Source of the DNA: Candidatus Firestonebacteria bacterium RIFOXYD2_FULL_39_29
GTDB lineage: Bacteria > Oederibacteriota > D2-FULL-39-29
DNA length: 59,412 nt
Reading direction: 5' to 3'
Assembly (NCBI GenBank): GCA_001778375.1
Contig: MFGV01000036.1
Location: 1-59,412 of the forward strand
Numbering within the stretch: the stretch's first letter is position 1; every line of letters starts with the position of its first letter. The translations under genes and the position numbers were made by a program. Of this stretch, positions 59,290 through 59,412 are shown one piece after another. The notes beneath the pieces are model-generated. The model was not told the origin of the DNA and ran no database searches. It saw only the letters and a program-made list of their open reading frames with translations.

Positions 59290-59412
59290 AAGAATTGATA
59301 TAAACAAAAAATGTCAAGAACAAGTAGAGCGATAGTAGAGGGGCAGCCTCACGCGCAGCCAATAAAATGTTTAGTCTAACAGGTGAAAGTCCTGTCTTAG
59401 CAAATTGTCCGT
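59290..59412 (+). other. Possible 5' part of a group II intron at window edge
   Basis: After the last gene the sequence GTTTAGTCTAACAGGTGAAA continues into GTCCTGT, giving a hairpin ACAGG-TGAAAGT-CCTGT (ends in GTCCGT at the edge). Structured GTGAAAGTC hairpins are common in group II intron domain I just ahead of the reverse-transcriptase gene. The window stops before any ORF, so this is only a suspicion. Confidence 0.3.

Overview
The window looks like chromosomal DNA from a diderm (Gram-negative-type), AT-leaning bacterium. Supporting signs are outer-membrane PorV/PorQ-type barrels, secreted proteins with FlgD-like or gliding-motility-type C-terminal domains, a lipobox protein, CsgG-like periplasmic domains and a complex I membrane arm. 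The mix (PorV/PorQ, yicC-gmk-rpoZ-udg-priA order, many DUF-type small genes, many short palindromic repeats) resembles genomes of uncultivated candidate phyla around Elusimicrobia, Omnitrophica, Firestonebacteria and Goldbacteria. That placement is inference and no marker here settles it.

Layout. 1-3.5 kb: accessory genes, comprising a truncated Bro-N protein, small conserved proteins, a DUF6933 protein, a protein carrying an in-frame palindromic insert, and a small cation-efflux-like protein. 3.6-5.5 kb: a compact sulfur module (ferredoxin, GTCPL mini membrane protein, DsrE-like protein, cysteine desulfurase). 5.7-11.7 kb: an AlbA_2/Schlafen-type regulator, a metallophosphoesterase, and a run of zinc-binding proteins (SWIM, nucleotidyltransferase plus zinc ribbon, triple treble clef). 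11.9-13.5 kb: prfC on the minus strand with a terminator-like leader. 13.7-17.5 kb: a secreted phosphodiesterase, then a secreted HEAVH metalloprotease translationally coupled to a PorV/PorQ barrel. 17.7-24.3 kb: nuoJKLMN plus a coiled-coil membrane protein. 24.5-28.9 kb: yicC-gmk, then rpoZ-udg-priA; the PriA has lost its motor motifs. 29-38.9 kb: a CsgG-TPR-barrel protein, a NagB/PIG-L fusion (minus), an amidohydrolase, an acetyltransferase, a secreted protein plus MBL hydrolase, a DUF2934 protein and a CorA-like transporter (minus).

39.2-50.5 kb is the most unusual part. A 2072-residue secreted repeat protein is followed, with overlaps or very short gaps, by a PorV/PorQ barrel fused to LysM, a kinase-like protein whose phosphoacceptor His is replaced, and a receiver-like protein whose phosphoacceptor Asp is replaced and which continues through one membrane helix into a probable extracytoplasmic propeller. 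A PilZ protein lies 112 bp further on. I propose this as a candidate undescribed surface-export and sensing cassette. 50.6-59.3 kb: tRNA-Arg(CCG), a small membrane protein, a divergent AraC regulator/URO-D-family pair, a PDZ-CsgG lipoprotein, an AI-2E family transporter, a TPR protein and a GT-C-like membrane protein. A possible group II intron start lies at the right edge.

The intergenic DNA is rich in dispersed repeats. These include structured elements placed 3' and 5' of successive genes, a MITE-like element with 17-bp terminal inverted repeats and TATT duplications, paired 60-bp palindromic elements, and degenerate ACTTTATRGAC-type arrays just upstream of start codons.
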